A stretch of DNA of 45,982 nucleotides from Sphingobacteriaceae bacterium (GCA_947479815.1 CANKAT010000017.1:1-45982); one strand, 5' to 3'; positions 35,078 through 45,654 are shown, counted from the stretch's first letter. A program made the numbers and translations. The notes: generated by a model from the sequence alone, not told the origin.

Positions 35078-35263
35078 CCCAAGCAAAACAATTACTCATT
35101 AATTGATTGAATCAGAATAATAACAATTAGGTATTGTTTTCTTTACAAATTACCTGATTTTAAAATATCATATTTGACTACTGTTTCATTCATACGATTG
35201 AAGCTATAAACAATGAAAATCTAAGTCCTATTTTTATAAAAACAATCTTACAATTGCAATAAA

Positions 35264-36931
35264 ATGAAAATTAAAATTCTGTTTATCACCTTATTATGCC
35301 TTTCTGGAATTTCTATAAATGCTCAGCAGGTAAAATCAATAAACTCGTCAAAAAGTTCGGATATTCCTCGCCCAAAATTAGTAGTAGGAATTATGGTTGA
35401 CCAAATGCGCTGGGACTATTTATATCGTTTTTATGAGCGTTATGGTAGCGGAGGTTTTAAAAGAATGCTAAATGAAGGATTTTCATGCGAGAATGCTTAC
35501 ATAAACTATATTCCGAGCGTAACAGGTATTGGACATTCTACGGTCTATACAGGCTCAGTTCCTGCAATTCATGGCATTACAGGTAATGACTGGATTATTC
35601 AAGCAACAGGAAAAACAATGTACTGCGCTGAAGATACAACGGTATCTACAGTAGGCAGTACCTCTGAATCAGCCGGTAAAATGTCACCAAAAAACATGCT
35701 TGTTACTACCATGACAGATGAACTTAGGCTGGCAACAAATTTTAGATCGAAAGTTATCGCAATTGCATCCAAAGACCGTGGATCTATCCTACCGGGAGGC
35801 CATACCGCAAATGCTGCCTATTGGTATGATGGAAGTTCTGGCAACTGGATCACAAGTACTTATTATATGAAGGCACTTCCATCATGGGTAAGCAAATTTA
35901 ACGATCAAAAATACCCTGAAAAATATTTGAAACAGGATTGGAATACTTTATACCCGATAAATACCTATTTGCAAAGCAGCAAAGACGACGTTCCCTATGA
36001 AGGTCGGTTTGCGGGCATGTCAAGTTCAACTTTTCCGGTAAAAACTTCAGAGATGCTAAAAAGCGGTTTGGGACTAATAACCAGTACTCCATACGGCAGT
36101 TCATTAACCTTAGATTTGGCAAAAGCAGCTGTGGATAATGAAGGTCTTGGTGCTGATGCGATTACAGATTTTCTAGCAATCAGCGTTTCTTCACCCGATT
36201 ATATTGGACACCAGTTCGGTCCGAACTCTATTGAAGTAGAAGACACTTACTTACGCCTTGACCGCGATCTAGCAACCTTGTTCAGTCACCTAGACACCAA
36301 AGTGGGAAAAGGGAATTACACCGTTTTTCTGACTGCCGATCATGCTGTTCAACACAATTCTGGATTCCTTGCCGATAACAAGATCAGTACAGGCGTGTTT
36401 GAAAGTTCGCCGGTATTGAAAAAATTAAATACTGTATTACAAGCAGAGTTTAAAGTGAAAGACCTCGCACTAAGCTTGAGCAATTATGCTGTTAGTTTGA
36501 ACAATGAAGCTATTGCAGCAAACAAGCTAAGCGAAAGCGCCATTAAGAATACTACCATTGAATTTCTGAAGAAACAAGAGGGTGTTGCTTTCGCCATAGA
36601 TATTGCAAATGCTCAAAACTCAACAATTCCTGCGGTATACAAAGAAAAAATTATCAATGGCTATCATCCTGAACGTAGCGGGGTCATTCAAATCGTTTTG
36701 GAACCGGCTTGGTATTCAGGTTCATCAGCGAGATCGACAGGTGCCACTCACGGCACAATGAACCCTGCAGATACTCATATTCCAATGGTATTTATGGGAT
36801 GGGGCATCAAGCAAGGAAAAACAAATACCTCGTATAATATGACAGATATTGCACCTACCATTTCTGGCCTCCTGCATATTCAGGAACCTAATGGAAATAT
36901 AGGCAAGGCTGTGAATGAGGCGATGAAATAA
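35264..36931 (+). CDS. pafA: PafA-type alkaline phosphatase
   Basis: This 555-residue protein has a signal peptide (1-20, ending SINAQ). The catalytic residues of Elizabethkingia PafA (T79, N100, K162, R164) all appear here at a constant offset of 8: T87 (PSVTGIGHST), N108 (TGNDW), K170 and R172 (SKDRGSILPGGH). D46 (MVDQM) and a late DH pair (TADHAV) complete the two-zinc site. It is a periplasmic or secreted phosphomonoesterase that releases phosphate and, in relatives, works even when phosphate is plentiful. Confidence 0.93.
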   Translation: MKIKILFITLLCLSGISINAQQVKSINSSKSSDIPRPKLVVGIMVDQMRWDYLYRFYERYGSGGFKRMLNEGFSCENAYINYIPSVTGIGHSTVYTGSVPAIHGITGNDWIIQATGKTMYCAEDTTVSTVGSTSESAGKMSPKNMLVTTMTDELRLATNFRSKVIAIASKDRGSILPGGHTANAAYWYDGSSGNWITSTYYMKALPSWVSKFNDQKYPEKYLKQDWNTLYPINTYLQSSKDDVPYEGRFAGMSSSTFPVKTSEMLKSGLGLITSTPYGSSLTLDLAKAAVDNEGLGADAITDFLAISVSSPDYIGHQFGPNSIEVEDTYLRLDRDLATLFSHLDTKVGKGNYTVFLTADHAVQHNSGFLADNKISTGVFESSPVLKKLNTVLQAEFKVKDLALSLSNYAVSLNNEAIAANKLSESAIKNTTIEFLKKQEGVAFAIDIANAQNSTIPAVYKEKIINGYHPERSGVIQIVLEPAWYSGSSARSTGATHGTMNPADTHIPMVFMGWGIKQGKTNTSYNMTDIAPTISGLLHIQEPNGNIGKAVNEAMK

Positions 36932-36962
36932 GGGATAATAAATTTTTAATAGTTTATGCAAT

Positions 36963-36999
36963 AAAAAAGCAGGTTCTGTAATAGGTTCCTGCTTTTTTT
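36963..36999 (+). terminator. Strong intrinsic terminator after pafA
   Basis: AAAAAAGCAGG at 36963-36973 pairs with CCTGCTTTTTT at 36988-36998 around a 14-base loop, followed by a T run. The flanking A and T runs would let it act on both strands. It ends the phosphatase transcript ahead of the next sigma gene. Confidence 0.85.
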
Positions 37000-37171
37000 A
37001 ATGATTTTTTTTAATGAAAATCCAAATAAAAAATAAAATTTTAGTAGTGATAAATACTAAAATTTAACTATAAAGATAAAAATTATTTAATTAAGATAAA
37101 ATCCTCCTCGTTTAAATTTTTACTTTGCTAATGTATTATTGTTTCGTTACATTCAATTAACGATAGCAAAA

Positions 37172-37783
37172 ATGTCTTATTATCAAACACTTACTGATCG
37201 AGGTTTAACAACTCTTTTAAATAAAGGAGATGAAAAAGCTTTTACCGAAATTTACGAGCGTTACCATAGCCTGCTATATATATATGCCTATAAAAAACTA
37301 CATAGCAAACAAGAAGCACAGGATATTATTCAAGAGGTTTTAACGGTCCTTTGGAAAAGCCGATTCGATTTTTCAATACAGACTTCTCTGCCATCATACC
37401 TTTTTACTGCCGTCCGCAATAAAGCATTAGATCTTTTTTCACATAAAAAAGTTGAAGCAAAGTATTTTGTTTCATTACAGAATTTTATAGTAGATGCTGG
37501 AATGCAAACAGATTTTCTCATTCGTGAGAATGATTTAAAAAACCTAATCGAAAAAGAAATTCAGGCACTTCCTCCCAGAATGAGAGAAGCATTCTTACTG
37601 AGTAGAAAAAACAGGCTTAGCCATAAAGAAATTGCCAGTATTATGGAAATATCTGAACAAACTGTTTCCACTCAAATTAAGAAATCATTACGTATTCTTC
37701 GTGTCCGCTTAGGGCTAATAGCCTACCTAATGATGCTGCTATCAGATAAATTTCAAGATTGTTTTGAATCTACTATTAATTAA
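37172..37783 (+). CDS. ECF RNA polymerase sigma factor (second locus)
   Basis: From the ATG at 37172 (MSYYQTLTDRG) this is a 203-residue ECF sigma factor. Region 2 is at about 22-90 (KQEAQDIIQEVLTVLWKSR) and region 4 at about 125-180 (LPPRMREAFLLSRKNRLSHK, then EQTVSTQIKKSLRIL). A TTG at 37139 would add 11 residues without conservation. A near-consensus -7 box TTACTTTG lies at 37120-37127. It heads the second sigma-FecR-SusC-SusD locus. Confidence 0.92.
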   Translation: MSYYQTLTDRGLTTLLNKGDEKAFTEIYERYHSLLYIYAYKKLHSKQEAQDIIQEVLTVLWKSRFDFSIQTSLPSYLFTAVRNKALDLFSHKKVEAKYFVSLQNFIVDAGMQTDFLIRENDLKNLIEKEIQALPPRMREAFLLSRKNRLSHKEIASIMEISEQTVSTQIKKSLRILRVRLGLIAYLMMLLSDKFQDCFESTIN

Positions 37784-37882
37784 GCGCTGAATAATCTTCA
37801 ATATTTATTTTCATTCCGAATACCCATCACCTAGTGGCTTTGCCGTCTTAGTAGTATAGAAATAATAATTCTTTAACTACTC

Positions 37883-39049
37883 ATGAAAGAAGCAAAGGAA
37901 TTGCTTGAAAAATACAATGTGGGAAAGTGTACCCCAAAGGAATTGCTATTGCTTCAAAAATGGTTTCATCTTATGAACCTAGACGAGGTTTCTGAGCTTA
38001 CTGAAGCAGATTTGAATAATGCACAACATGCATTACAACATCAAATGACTAGCGTGATCAGAAAATCTAATTCACTTACACTTTGGCCTCAAATCATAGT
38101 TGCAGCAGCTATTCTGATAATCATCTCCATCGGAACATTTTTTTACTTGAATTATTTAGATAAGCCAATCTCAAAGCAAACAATTTCCAAGGTAAAAAAT
38201 GACATATCCCCTGGTGGTAATATAGCTACCCTTACCCTGGCCGATGGTAGCAAAATAAGCTTAACTGATGCTGAAAATGGTCAGCTTGCAGAACAATCTG
38301 GAATTAAGATTAATAAAACTGCTGATGGCCAATTGGTATATGAAGTCCGTCATCTCGAAGGAGGCACGACTGAGAGATCTCTCCCTGCTGTCGAGATGAC
38401 GTACAATACTATTGAAACACCTCCAGGCGGACAATATCAGGTAAACCTGCCGGATGGAAGTAAAGTTTGGTTAAATTCTGCTTCCTCTTTGCGTTACCCG
38501 GTCAGATTTACTGGTACTGAACGAAGAGTAGAAATAAGTGGAGAAGCTTATTTTGAGGTTGCACACAATAGTAAAATGCCTTTCAGAGTCATAAATAATA
38601 GTCAAACGGTTGAAGTTTTAGGTACTCATTTTAATATAATGGCCTATCCCGATGAATCTAGCACCAATACTACCTTATTGGAAGGTTCTGTGAAAATTAT
38701 AAAAGAGAATAAAAGTAAAATTATCTCACCAGGACAGCAGACACGAGTAATGAATGGAAATATAGATGTGCTAAGTGTTGATGTAAATGAAGCTGTAGCT
38801 TGGAAAGATGGTTTTTTTATGTTCAAAAACGAGGATATTCAAAGCATCATGCGACAGATATCTCGCTGGTACAACCTAGAAGTTCAGTACCAAGGCATTA
38901 TTCCTAAGAAATTTTTTGGCGTAAAAATATCCCGTTCTAGAAATGTATCTGAAGTTCTGGAAGTTCTGGAATCAACTGGTTCAATCCATTTTAAAATCAT
39001 TCCCGGTAATTCACTAGGGAGAGAAAGGAGGATAATAGTTATGCCATAA
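37883..39049 (+). CDS. FecR family anti-sigma factor (second locus)
   Basis: This 388-residue protein has a cytoplasmic N-terminus (1-65), one membrane helix at about 68-90 (IIVAAAILIIISIGTFFYL), and a periplasmic FecR domain holding LPDGSKVWLNSASSLRYP and EISGEAYFEVAHN. The C-terminal end (FKNEDIQSIMRQISRWYNLE) is the STN-like closing domain. It lacks an added catalytic domain. It follows the sigma gene by about 100 bp and precedes the STN-bearing susC, as in the first locus. Confidence 0.93.
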   Translation: MKEAKELLEKYNVGKCTPKELLLLQKWFHLMNLDEVSELTEADLNNAQHALQHQMTSVIRKSNSLTLWPQIIVAAAILIIISIGTFFYLNYLDKPISKQTISKVKNDISPGGNIATLTLADGSKISLTDAENGQLAEQSGIKINKTADGQLVYEVRHLEGGTTERSLPAVEMTYNTIETPPGGQYQVNLPDGSKVWLNSASSLRYPVRFTGTERRVEISGEAYFEVAHNSKMPFRVINNSQTVEVLGTHFNIMAYPDESSTNTTLLEGSVKIIKENKSKIISPGQQTRVMNGNIDVLSVDVNEAVAWKDGFFMFKNEDIQSIMRQISRWYNLEVQYQGIIPKKFFGVKISRSRNVSEVLEVLESTGSIHFKIIPGNSLGRERRIIVMP

Positions 39050-39078
39050 CCCCAACTAAAAAAAGGGTAATTGAAAAA

Positions 39079-39105
39079 AACCGGAGCGCTACGAACGCAC
39101 CGGTT
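39079..39105 (+). terminator. Hairpin between fecR and susC (second locus)
   Basis: AACCGG at 39079-39084 pairs with CCGGTT at 39100-39105, and GCG at 39086-39088 with CGC at 39096-39098. The stem lies 30 bases after the fecR stop. The tract that follows is not T-rich, so it may be an attenuator or an RNA-stability element instead of a full terminator. Confidence 0.45.
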
Positions 39106-39191
39106 CAAATTTGTCATTAAGACAATTCAGGCCTACCCGCTTATTAATAATGTGATATCGACAAACTTATAAACCTAAACGATACAAATGT

Positions 39192-42100
39192 ATGAAAATT
39201 CCTTCTCATAGGATGTGCAGTGAGCAATATTCCACCGCCTATAAACTACTACTGATTATGAAACTTTCTTTTGTTTTAATGGTCACAATTATAATTCAGG
39301 CTAGTGCCTCGGGTTATGCTCAAAAAATCACTTTATCTCAAAAAGATGCAACTCTTGAGCAGGTATTTTGGTCAATAAGCAACCAAAGTAAGTATGAATT
39401 TGTATATGATGCAGCAATGCTAAAAGAAGCAAAATCTGTGAATGTAAAATTCAAAAACTCTACGGTTGAGAGCGTGCTTGACCAATGCTTCACAAACCAG
39501 GCTTTGACTTATACAATTAATGATAACATTGTAATAGTTAAAAGAAAATCACTTCTCTTCCAGTCACCTAAATCACCAGATTTAACTCCAATTATTGAGG
39601 AGACTCCGCCAATTATTATCAAAGGGCAGGTGACCGATTCAAAAGGAGAATCACTTCCAGGAGTGAGCGTTAGAGTAAAAGGCACAACAATTGGCACAAC
39701 TACAGACCTTAATGGTAATTATAACATTACTTTTGATGACAATAATTCAGTACTTGTATTTACCTATATCGGTTTTGTAACAAAAGAAGCTAGCACCAAT
39801 AATCGTTCTGCTATTAATGTAATTCTTGAAGCTGCAAATACTGCATTGAATGAAGTTGTGGTCATTGGATACGGCACTTCGAATCTGGCCAACTTAACCG
39901 GCTCAGTATCTACAGTTAATGTAGAAAAAACAATGTCATCCCGCCCGGCAACGAATGTTGCTTCAATGCTTGAAGGTCAGATTTCAGGGGTATTTATACA
40001 TACCAATTCCGGACAGCCAGGTGCTGAAGGAATGAATGTACTAATCAGAGGGCAGGGAAGCATGGGTGATTCTCAACCACTTGTAATTGTGGATGGCATG
40101 GAATCTTCAATGGACAATATCGACCCATTTGACATCGAAAGCATTAGTGTTCTTAAAGATGCAGCGTCTGCTTCAATCTATGGAACACGGGCTGCAAATG
40201 GTGTCATACTTGTTTCAACAAAACGTGGGAAAAAAGGGCCAATCCAAATAAAATACAATACCTATTTTGGGAAACAAGATCCTACCTCAGTACCAGATTT
40301 TCTGGGATCAGCAGATTATGCAGAATTGTATAATGAGGCAAGAGCTAATGCCGGATTAACCCCGACATTTACTACCGATGCAATTGCCAAATACCGGGCA
40401 GGAAATGATCCAATGTATCCTAGTACAGATTGGATGTCTGTGTTGTATTCTGGTCAGGGCACTTCACAATATCATGGGCTGAATTTTTCTGGAGGGACAG
40501 ATGCTACTCGATATAATATATCGATGGCTTACAATGATCAAAAAGGAGTAATAAAGGCTGTAGATGCTAACCAATTAAACTTCCGCTTCAATGTTGACAA
40601 TAAGATTAATAAATGGCTGGATATCGGTATAAATACAGCACTGAATCGTGCAGTCAATACCATTCCATTAACAGGTCCGGAACTTACCCGTGGAGGTGAT
40701 CTTCAGCAATTCTATAATTCTGTAACGCATATACCACCTACTCAAAAACTAAAATTAGCCGACGGTAGTTGGTCAGGAGAATATCCTCTGGGGAATTTTG
40801 CAGCCTGGATTGATAATGGAAACCTAAGGTCAACCAAAGCAAACCAATTGGTCGGTTCCATTTTTTCGAATGCAAAAATAATTAAAGGACTTTCCTGGAA
40901 AAACAGGGCAAGTTTAGATTATACTTTCAGAGAAACTACGAATCACATTTCTCAGTTTACATATGGTGGTGGACAGGTTTCAGGACCATCATCGAACCAG
41001 GAAAATTTGGACAGGTTTGGAGTAATTGATATGGAATCATTATTCAATTACGACAATAGGTTTGGGAAACATGGTTTAAAAGGCCTTGCAGGAGTATCAA
41101 CTCGTACTGAGGATATGTATTCTACTATGGCCTACCGCTTAGGTTTCCCTTCAAATGACCTACAAGCCATCAGCGCTGGTAGTACAGCCGGATTGCTAAA
41201 TTCAGGTACAGACAGAAGAGCAACACTGGGATCATATTTTGCTAGAGTTAATTATGATTATGATGGCAAATATATGTTCGAGGCCAATATCCGCAGAGAT
41301 GGTTCTTCAAAATTTGCAAAAGGTAATCGTTGGGGATGGTTTCCTTCATTTTCTGCTGGCTGGGTGATGAGCGACGAAAATTTCATGAAAGATATAAAAT
41401 GGCTTGATTTCCTAAAAATTAGAGCATCTTGGGGTAAATTGGGTAATCATAGGATTGCAGACTATATGTTTCTACCTCTGATTACCTTGGGACAGAACTA
41501 TGCATTTGGAGGTGCGAGCGCAACAGGTGCAGCGCAGACAGCCGCTAACAATCCTGATATCACCTGGGAAACAACTACAGAAAAAAATATAGGTGCTGAT
41601 CTAAAACTCCTAAAGAACAAAATCTCAGTAAGTATTGATGCTTATGACAGATATACTGATAATATCCTGACCGTTATACCTGTATCTGGGACATTCGGAC
41701 TACCAGCTCCAACAGTAAATTATGGGGCAATGAGCAATAAGGGTATTGAAGCTGAAATGAGATACTCAAAATCAAAAGGTGAATTACAGTTTGATATATC
41801 AGTTAACGGATCATATAACAAGAACAATGTCGAAAAGTATTTCAGCAGAGATATTTTTGATGTTGCAGGTGAAGGCGGTGCAATTGTAAGAGAAAAGGGT
41901 AAACCATGGAATTCTTATATAGGATATGAGTGGATTGGATATTTCCAGACCGATGCAGAAGCGAAATCAAGTGCAGTTCATACCCCAAATGTTGGTGCTG
42001 GCGATTTGAAATTTAAAGATCAGAACGGTGATGGTAAGATTGATGGAAGTGACCGCGTTGTTCTCGGAAATACTGTTCCAAAATTTACTTATGGTATGAA

Positions 42101-42599
42101 CCTTGGCTTCAGATATAAAGGATTTGATTTCTCAACATTCTTCCATGGTACTGAAGATGTATCCGGATACCTTAGGGTTCGTGGTTATATGCCATTCATG
42201 CGTAATGGTAAAGCATTAAGTATGCACCTTGATCGCATGATCGTGCAAAACGGAGTTGTTACACAACAAGGATATTTCCCTAAAACACAACTGGAAGGTG
42301 GAGCCGGAGGAAAAAATGTTGTTTCTAGCGGATTTTTAATTCATGATGCATCATACCTGAGAATGAAAAATATCCAGCTTGGATATACTTTACCATCTTC
42401 ATTGTCAAAGAAGGCATTTATGTCACGGGCCAGGATTTATGTGAGTGGCGAAAACCTACTGACTTTCACTAAGTTCCCTGCTGGATATGATCCGGAGGCA
42501 AATAATACTGCATTTCACGGTCATGTTGTAGATGGTGCTGCGGGTTGGAGTTATCCTCAAGTGAAGTTCTACACGGTTGGGCTTAATGTTAACTTTTGA
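39192..42599 (+). CDS. SusC/RagA family TonB-linked outer-membrane transporter with STN domain (second locus)
   Basis: This 1135-residue protein has an extended N-terminus before its signal peptide (hydrophobic part about 18-42), an STN domain at about 44-117, a CarboxypepD_reg-like domain at about 142-225 (IKGQVTDSKGESLPGVS), and a TonB plug from about 235 with the SusC pattern VVIGYGTSNLANLTGSVSTV and VIVDGMES. The barrel follows, ending in VGLNVNF. The STN domain links it to the FecR and sigma proteins encoded upstream. It shares architecture but is clearly diverged from the first-locus SusC, so a different ligand is likely. Confidence 0.95.
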   Translation: MKIPSHRMCSEQYSTAYKLLLIMKLSFVLMVTIIIQASASGYAQKITLSQKDATLEQVFWSISNQSKYEFVYDAAMLKEAKSVNVKFKNSTVESVLDQCFTNQALTYTINDNIVIVKRKSLLFQSPKSPDLTPIIEETPPIIIKGQVTDSKGESLPGVSVRVKGTTIGTTTDLNGNYNITFDDNNSVLVFTYIGFVTKEASTNNRSAINVILEAANTALNEVVVIGYGTSNLANLTGSVSTVNVEKTMSSRPATNVASMLEGQISGVFIHTNSGQPGAEGMNVLIRGQGSMGDSQPLVIVDGMESSMDNIDPFDIESISVLKDAASASIYGTRAANGVILVSTKRGKKGPIQIKYNTYFGKQDPTSVPDFLGSADYAELYNEARANAGLTPTFTTDAIAKYRAGNDPMYPSTDWMSVLYSGQGTSQYHGLNFSGGTDATRYNISMAYNDQKGVIKAVDANQLNFRFNVDNKINKWLDIGINTALNRAVNTIPLTGPELTRGGDLQQFYNSVTHIPPTQKLKLADGSWSGEYPLGNFAAWIDNGNLRSTKANQLVGSIFSNAKIIKGLSWKNRASLDYTFRETTNHISQFTYGGGQVSGPSSNQENLDRFGVIDMESLFNYDNRFGKHGLKGLAGVSTRTEDMYSTMAYRLGFPSNDLQAISAGSTAGLLNSGTDRRATLGSYFARVNYDYDGKYMFEANIRRDGSSKFAKGNRWGWFPSFSAGWVMSDENFMKDIKWLDFLKIRASWGKLGNHRIADYMFLPLITLGQNYAFGGASATGAAQTAANNPDITWETTTEKNIGADLKLLKNKISVSIDAYDRYTDNILTVIPVSGTFGLPAPTVNYGAMSNKGIEAEMRYSKSKGELQFDISVNGSYNKNNVEKYFSRDIFDVAGEGGAIVREKGKPWNSYIGYEWIGYFQTDAEAKSSAVHTPNVGAGDLKFKDQNGDGKIDGSDRVVLGNTVPKFTYGMNLGFRYKGFDFSTFFHGTEDVSGYLRVRGYMPFMRNGKALSMHLDRMIVQNGVVTQQGYFPKTQLEGGAGGKNVVSSGFLIHDASYLRMKNIQLGYTLPSSLSKKAFMSRARIYVSGENLLTFTKFPAGYDPEANNTAFHGHVVDGAAGWSYPQVKFYTVGLNVNF

Positions 42600-42645
42600 T
42601 ACAATGAACAACATTATAAACTATTTAATCATAGAAATTAAGGTT

Positions 42646-44223
42646 ATGAAAAAAATAACATATATATGCTTTGGGATATTTATCAGTTTGGGAATGATAT
42701 CCTGTACTGAAAAATTCTTAGATGCCGTACCTAATGATCAATTAAGTGGGGCTACTTTCTGGAAATCAGAGAGTGATATTAACATGGCTCTAGCAGGTGC
42801 TTATCGCGGATGGGATAATGGAATGGACGTAGTGATGCGAGATGCGATGACAGATAACGATTATAGCTGGTTAACCGTCACCGGCTACCAACAGGTTGGT
42901 AACGGCACAATAAACCCGCAAAATGTAAACGTTGGCAATGGAGGACGTGTATTCAGCTATGTTCAAATTCGGAAATACAATTCATTTCTGGAAAATATTG
43001 AAGCAATGACAATTGATGGAGCATTGAAGGAAAAGTTAAAATCAGAAATTCGGTTTTTAAGAGCATATGATTATTTCCTAAAATCAATGTTCTTCGGAGA
43101 CATGCCTTTGATCACAAAAACAATAGCATCCACTGAATTACCGGCCAGAACTCCGGTTGCCCAGATCCATGCATTCATATTGGATGAGCTCGATAAGATT
43201 AGTAAAATACTTCCTACTCAGAATAACATCACTGCAAAAGGTCATATAACAAAGGGGGCAGCGCTCGCATTAAAAGCTAGATTAGAACTCTATACAGGGA
43301 AATATGCTGATGCCATGATAGATTCTAAAGCGGTAATCGACATGGGTGTTTATGAACTTTATCCTAATTATGAGCAATTATTTTATCGTCAGAATAAAGC
43401 AAGCAACAAAGAAGCAATCGCTGAGATTCAGCATATTCAAAATGATTATTCCACCTCTATTCCTTGGCAGAGGCTTCCAGCATGGAAAGGTGGTTATTCT
43501 GAAAATGCCGTTTCCAAAAGTATTGTAGATGAATACGAGACCAACAAGGGATTGAAAATATCTGATGATCCAACATACGATCCTTTAGATCCATTTTCAA
43601 ACCGCGACCCAAGATTGGCAATGTCTATTGCTTATCCAGGTTCCAACTGGTTTGGCAGAATCTATACTGCATTGGATCCACAATTTGGTGGAACTGCCAA
43701 CGCGGATTATTATCTCAGCGACGGATCTAAATCCGCACAAATGTCTAAAAAGTACCTTGATCCAGGAATTTTGAATGCTGAACGTCAGAATTTTGATGCA
43801 CCGATTATGGTAATCAGACTAGCTGAAATGTATCTTACTTATGCTGAAGCTGCTTTGGAAAGCGGTCAAAACATGACACTCGGACTTGAATATTTAAACA
43901 AAATCAGGACCCGTGCAGGACAAATCAATGCCTCAGTATTAACCCGCGACCTTGTTCGTCGTGAAAGAAGAGTTGAACTGGCATTTGAAGGTTTGAGATA
44001 TTTTGACATCAAACGTTGGGATTTGGGTCCGACTGTAATGAGCGGTCCATATTATGGAAGCCGACTAGGTACGGTTAATCAAACAACTGGAAAAGTTACA
44101 TGGGCTACGGGATATATTGTAGTTGAAAACAGGACATTCTATCCTTTAAGAAAATACCTGTTACCAATACCTCAATCAGAAATTGACGTAAATTCTAAAA
44201 TGACTCAAAATGCCGGATATTAA
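42646..44223 (+). CDS. SusD/RagB family nutrient-binding outer-membrane lipoprotein (second locus)
   Basis: From the ATG at 42646 this is a 525-residue lipoprotein with signal MKKITYICFGIFISLGMISC, placing the lipid-modified cysteine at residue 20; an in-frame ATG at 42577 overlaps susC and would bury the signal. The tetratricopeptide-like core is visible (EIRFLRAYDYFLKSMFFGDM) and the SusD C-terminal motif RRERRVELAFEGLRYFDIKRW is perfect. It is the classic RagB/SusD type, whereas the first-locus protein belongs to the SusD-like 2 group. Confidence 0.95.
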   Translation: MKKITYICFGIFISLGMISCTEKFLDAVPNDQLSGATFWKSESDINMALAGAYRGWDNGMDVVMRDAMTDNDYSWLTVTGYQQVGNGTINPQNVNVGNGGRVFSYVQIRKYNSFLENIEAMTIDGALKEKLKSEIRFLRAYDYFLKSMFFGDMPLITKTIASTELPARTPVAQIHAFILDELDKISKILPTQNNITAKGHITKGAALALKARLELYTGKYADAMIDSKAVIDMGVYELYPNYEQLFYRQNKASNKEAIAEIQHIQNDYSTSIPWQRLPAWKGGYSENAVSKSIVDEYETNKGLKISDDPTYDPLDPFSNRDPRLAMSIAYPGSNWFGRIYTALDPQFGGTANADYYLSDGSKSAQMSKKYLDPGILNAERQNFDAPIMVIRLAEMYLTYAEAALESGQNMTLGLEYLNKIRTRAGQINASVLTRDLVRRERRVELAFEGLRYFDIKRWDLGPTVMSGPYYGSRLGTVNQTTGKVTWATGYIVVENRTFYPLRKYLLPIPQSEIDVNSKMTQNAGY

Positions 44224-44229
44224 GCGGTA

Positions 44230-44271
44230 AATTAAAGAATGAGCCTATATTTTTAGGCTCTTTCTTTAATT
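44230..44271 (+). terminator. Intrinsic terminator after susD
   Basis: Sixteen bases at 44230-44245 pair with 44256-44271 with one mismatch, around a ten-base loop. The 3' arm is T-rich. It begins seven bases after the susD stop, so susCD probably ends here and the PLP enzyme gene relies on read-through or its own promoter, as in the first locus. Confidence 0.8.
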
Positions 44272-44318
44272 GAATAACAAACTGAAACAGCATAGTATAA
44301 ATAAATTATAAAACCAAC

Positions 44319-45605
44319 ATGGAAAGATCTACCTTTTTAAAATCCTTAGCGGGAGTGGGTGCTACCACCATCGGACTAGGATCTCTAAGTTCATTCAAAT
44401 CGGATATTAATACCATTAATCCTGATTTAATGCCCGCTCATATTACAGGTTTAATACCTGATTTCGCAAAGGTGAGGGATGATTTTCCCCGCGTTAAGCA
44501 GGAAATTTATATGGACAATGCTTCAACTCATCCAACAAATATATACACTTCCTCTGCTGTACATCGTATTACGGAATGGACAAAAAATGACGTAGGGTCA
44601 CCGTGGTGGCCGGCTTGGGCTGATTCTAAGCAAGAGTGTAAGAATCGTTTTGCACAATTAATTAATGCAGACCCTGGAGAAATTGCATTTGCAAGAAGTA
44701 CTATAACATCAGAAAATGATATGTTAAATGGAATGGACCTTACTGGGGGGAACGTAGTTTTAACTGATCTGCATTACTCTGAAAGTATTTATGGATATAA
44801 AATGCGTGAATTACGTGATGGTCTTAAATTGAACATTTTTAAAACTAAGGACTGGCAATATACAGCTAAAGACCTCGAACCACTAGTGAATAAAAAAACA
44901 AAACTGATAGCCATTACTTTAGTTTCAAACGTCAATGGCTTTCTTGTCAAGGATGTAAAAGCCATTAGCGATCTGGCACATGCGAACGGGGCAATCCTTT
45001 ATGCTGATATCATTCAGGGTGTAGGGGCAGTTCCAGTAGATGTTAAGGCAATGGGTATTGACGTCGCTGCTTGTTCTACTTTTAAATGGCTTCAGGGTGG
45101 AGGAAAAGGCTTTGGATTCTTTTATGTCCGTAAAGATCTTCAAGACACTGTTGTTCGTCCATCCCATCTTGATGGTGGAATAGCATTTAATTATGCACCA
45201 TGGGTAGAAAAACCTGATTCTTCTCGCGATGAAATTATATTTAGTCCACAGAAAGGTCCAAGTATGTATGAAGTAAGCTACCCAAATTACGAAGGTGTTA
45301 TTGGTGCCTTGGAATCAATTAAATATATAAACGCGCTTGGTATAACTAATATCCGAAATCATGCACGGCAATTGACTGATCGACTCGCAAAAGAAATGCC
45401 TCGTCTTGGATATCCATCTATTACACCAGAAGGTAATGAAAGCCCTATCATGTCTTTTATATGCAAAAATCCGGCTGAAGCCATGCGTAAGTTGGAAAGC
45501 GCGAAAATACATGTTGCCATGCGTTTTGGAAATAAAATGCGTATTTCTCCATCTGTATTCAACAATCTAGCCGATGTAGACCGTCTTTTGGAGGTCCTTT
45601 CATAA
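44319..45605 (+). CDS. Exported class V aminotransferase-fold PLP enzyme (copy 3, divergent)
   Basis: This 428-residue protein has the class V aminotransferase fold with the PLP lysine in STFKWLQGGGKGFGF (K256) and the aspartate and glutamine in YADIIQG (D230, Q233). The N-terminus MERSTFLKSLAGVGATTIG looks like an export signal with one arginine where a Tat signal has two. It is far from copies 1 and 2: the active-site surroundings (KWLQGGG in place of HKFLSAP) differ, so its substrate probably does too. It lies downstream of SusD just as copy 1 does in the first locus. Lyase or epimerase activity is as likely as transamination. Confidence 0.85.
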   Translation: MERSTFLKSLAGVGATTIGLGSLSSFKSDINTINPDLMPAHITGLIPDFAKVRDDFPRVKQEIYMDNASTHPTNIYTSSAVHRITEWTKNDVGSPWWPAWADSKQECKNRFAQLINADPGEIAFARSTITSENDMLNGMDLTGGNVVLTDLHYSESIYGYKMRELRDGLKLNIFKTKDWQYTAKDLEPLVNKKTKLIAITLVSNVNGFLVKDVKAISDLAHANGAILYADIIQGVGAVPVDVKAMGIDVAACSTFKWLQGGGKGFGFFYVRKDLQDTVVRPSHLDGGIAFNYAPWVEKPDSSRDEIIFSPQKGPSMYEVSYPNYEGVIGALESIKYINALGITNIRNHARQLTDRLAKEMPRLGYPSITPEGNESPIMSFICKNPAEAMRKLESAKIHVAMRFGNKMRISPSVFNNLADVDRLLEVLS

Positions 45606-45615
45606 AATCTAATTA

Positions 45616-45654
45616 AAGAAGGAGTAATAATTAAGTATTACCTCCTTCTTTTTT
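45616..45654 (+). terminator. Intrinsic terminator after PLP enzyme copy 3
   Basis: AAGAAGGAG-TAATA at 45616-45629 pairs with TATTACCTCCTTCTT at 45636-45650 with a single-base bulge, followed by a T run. It closes the transcript of copy 3. Confidence 0.85.

Noticed and set aside
42577-42645. Upstream in-frame start for the second SusD protein
   Set aside because: It overlaps susC and would put 23 residues in front of a textbook lipoprotein signal peptide.
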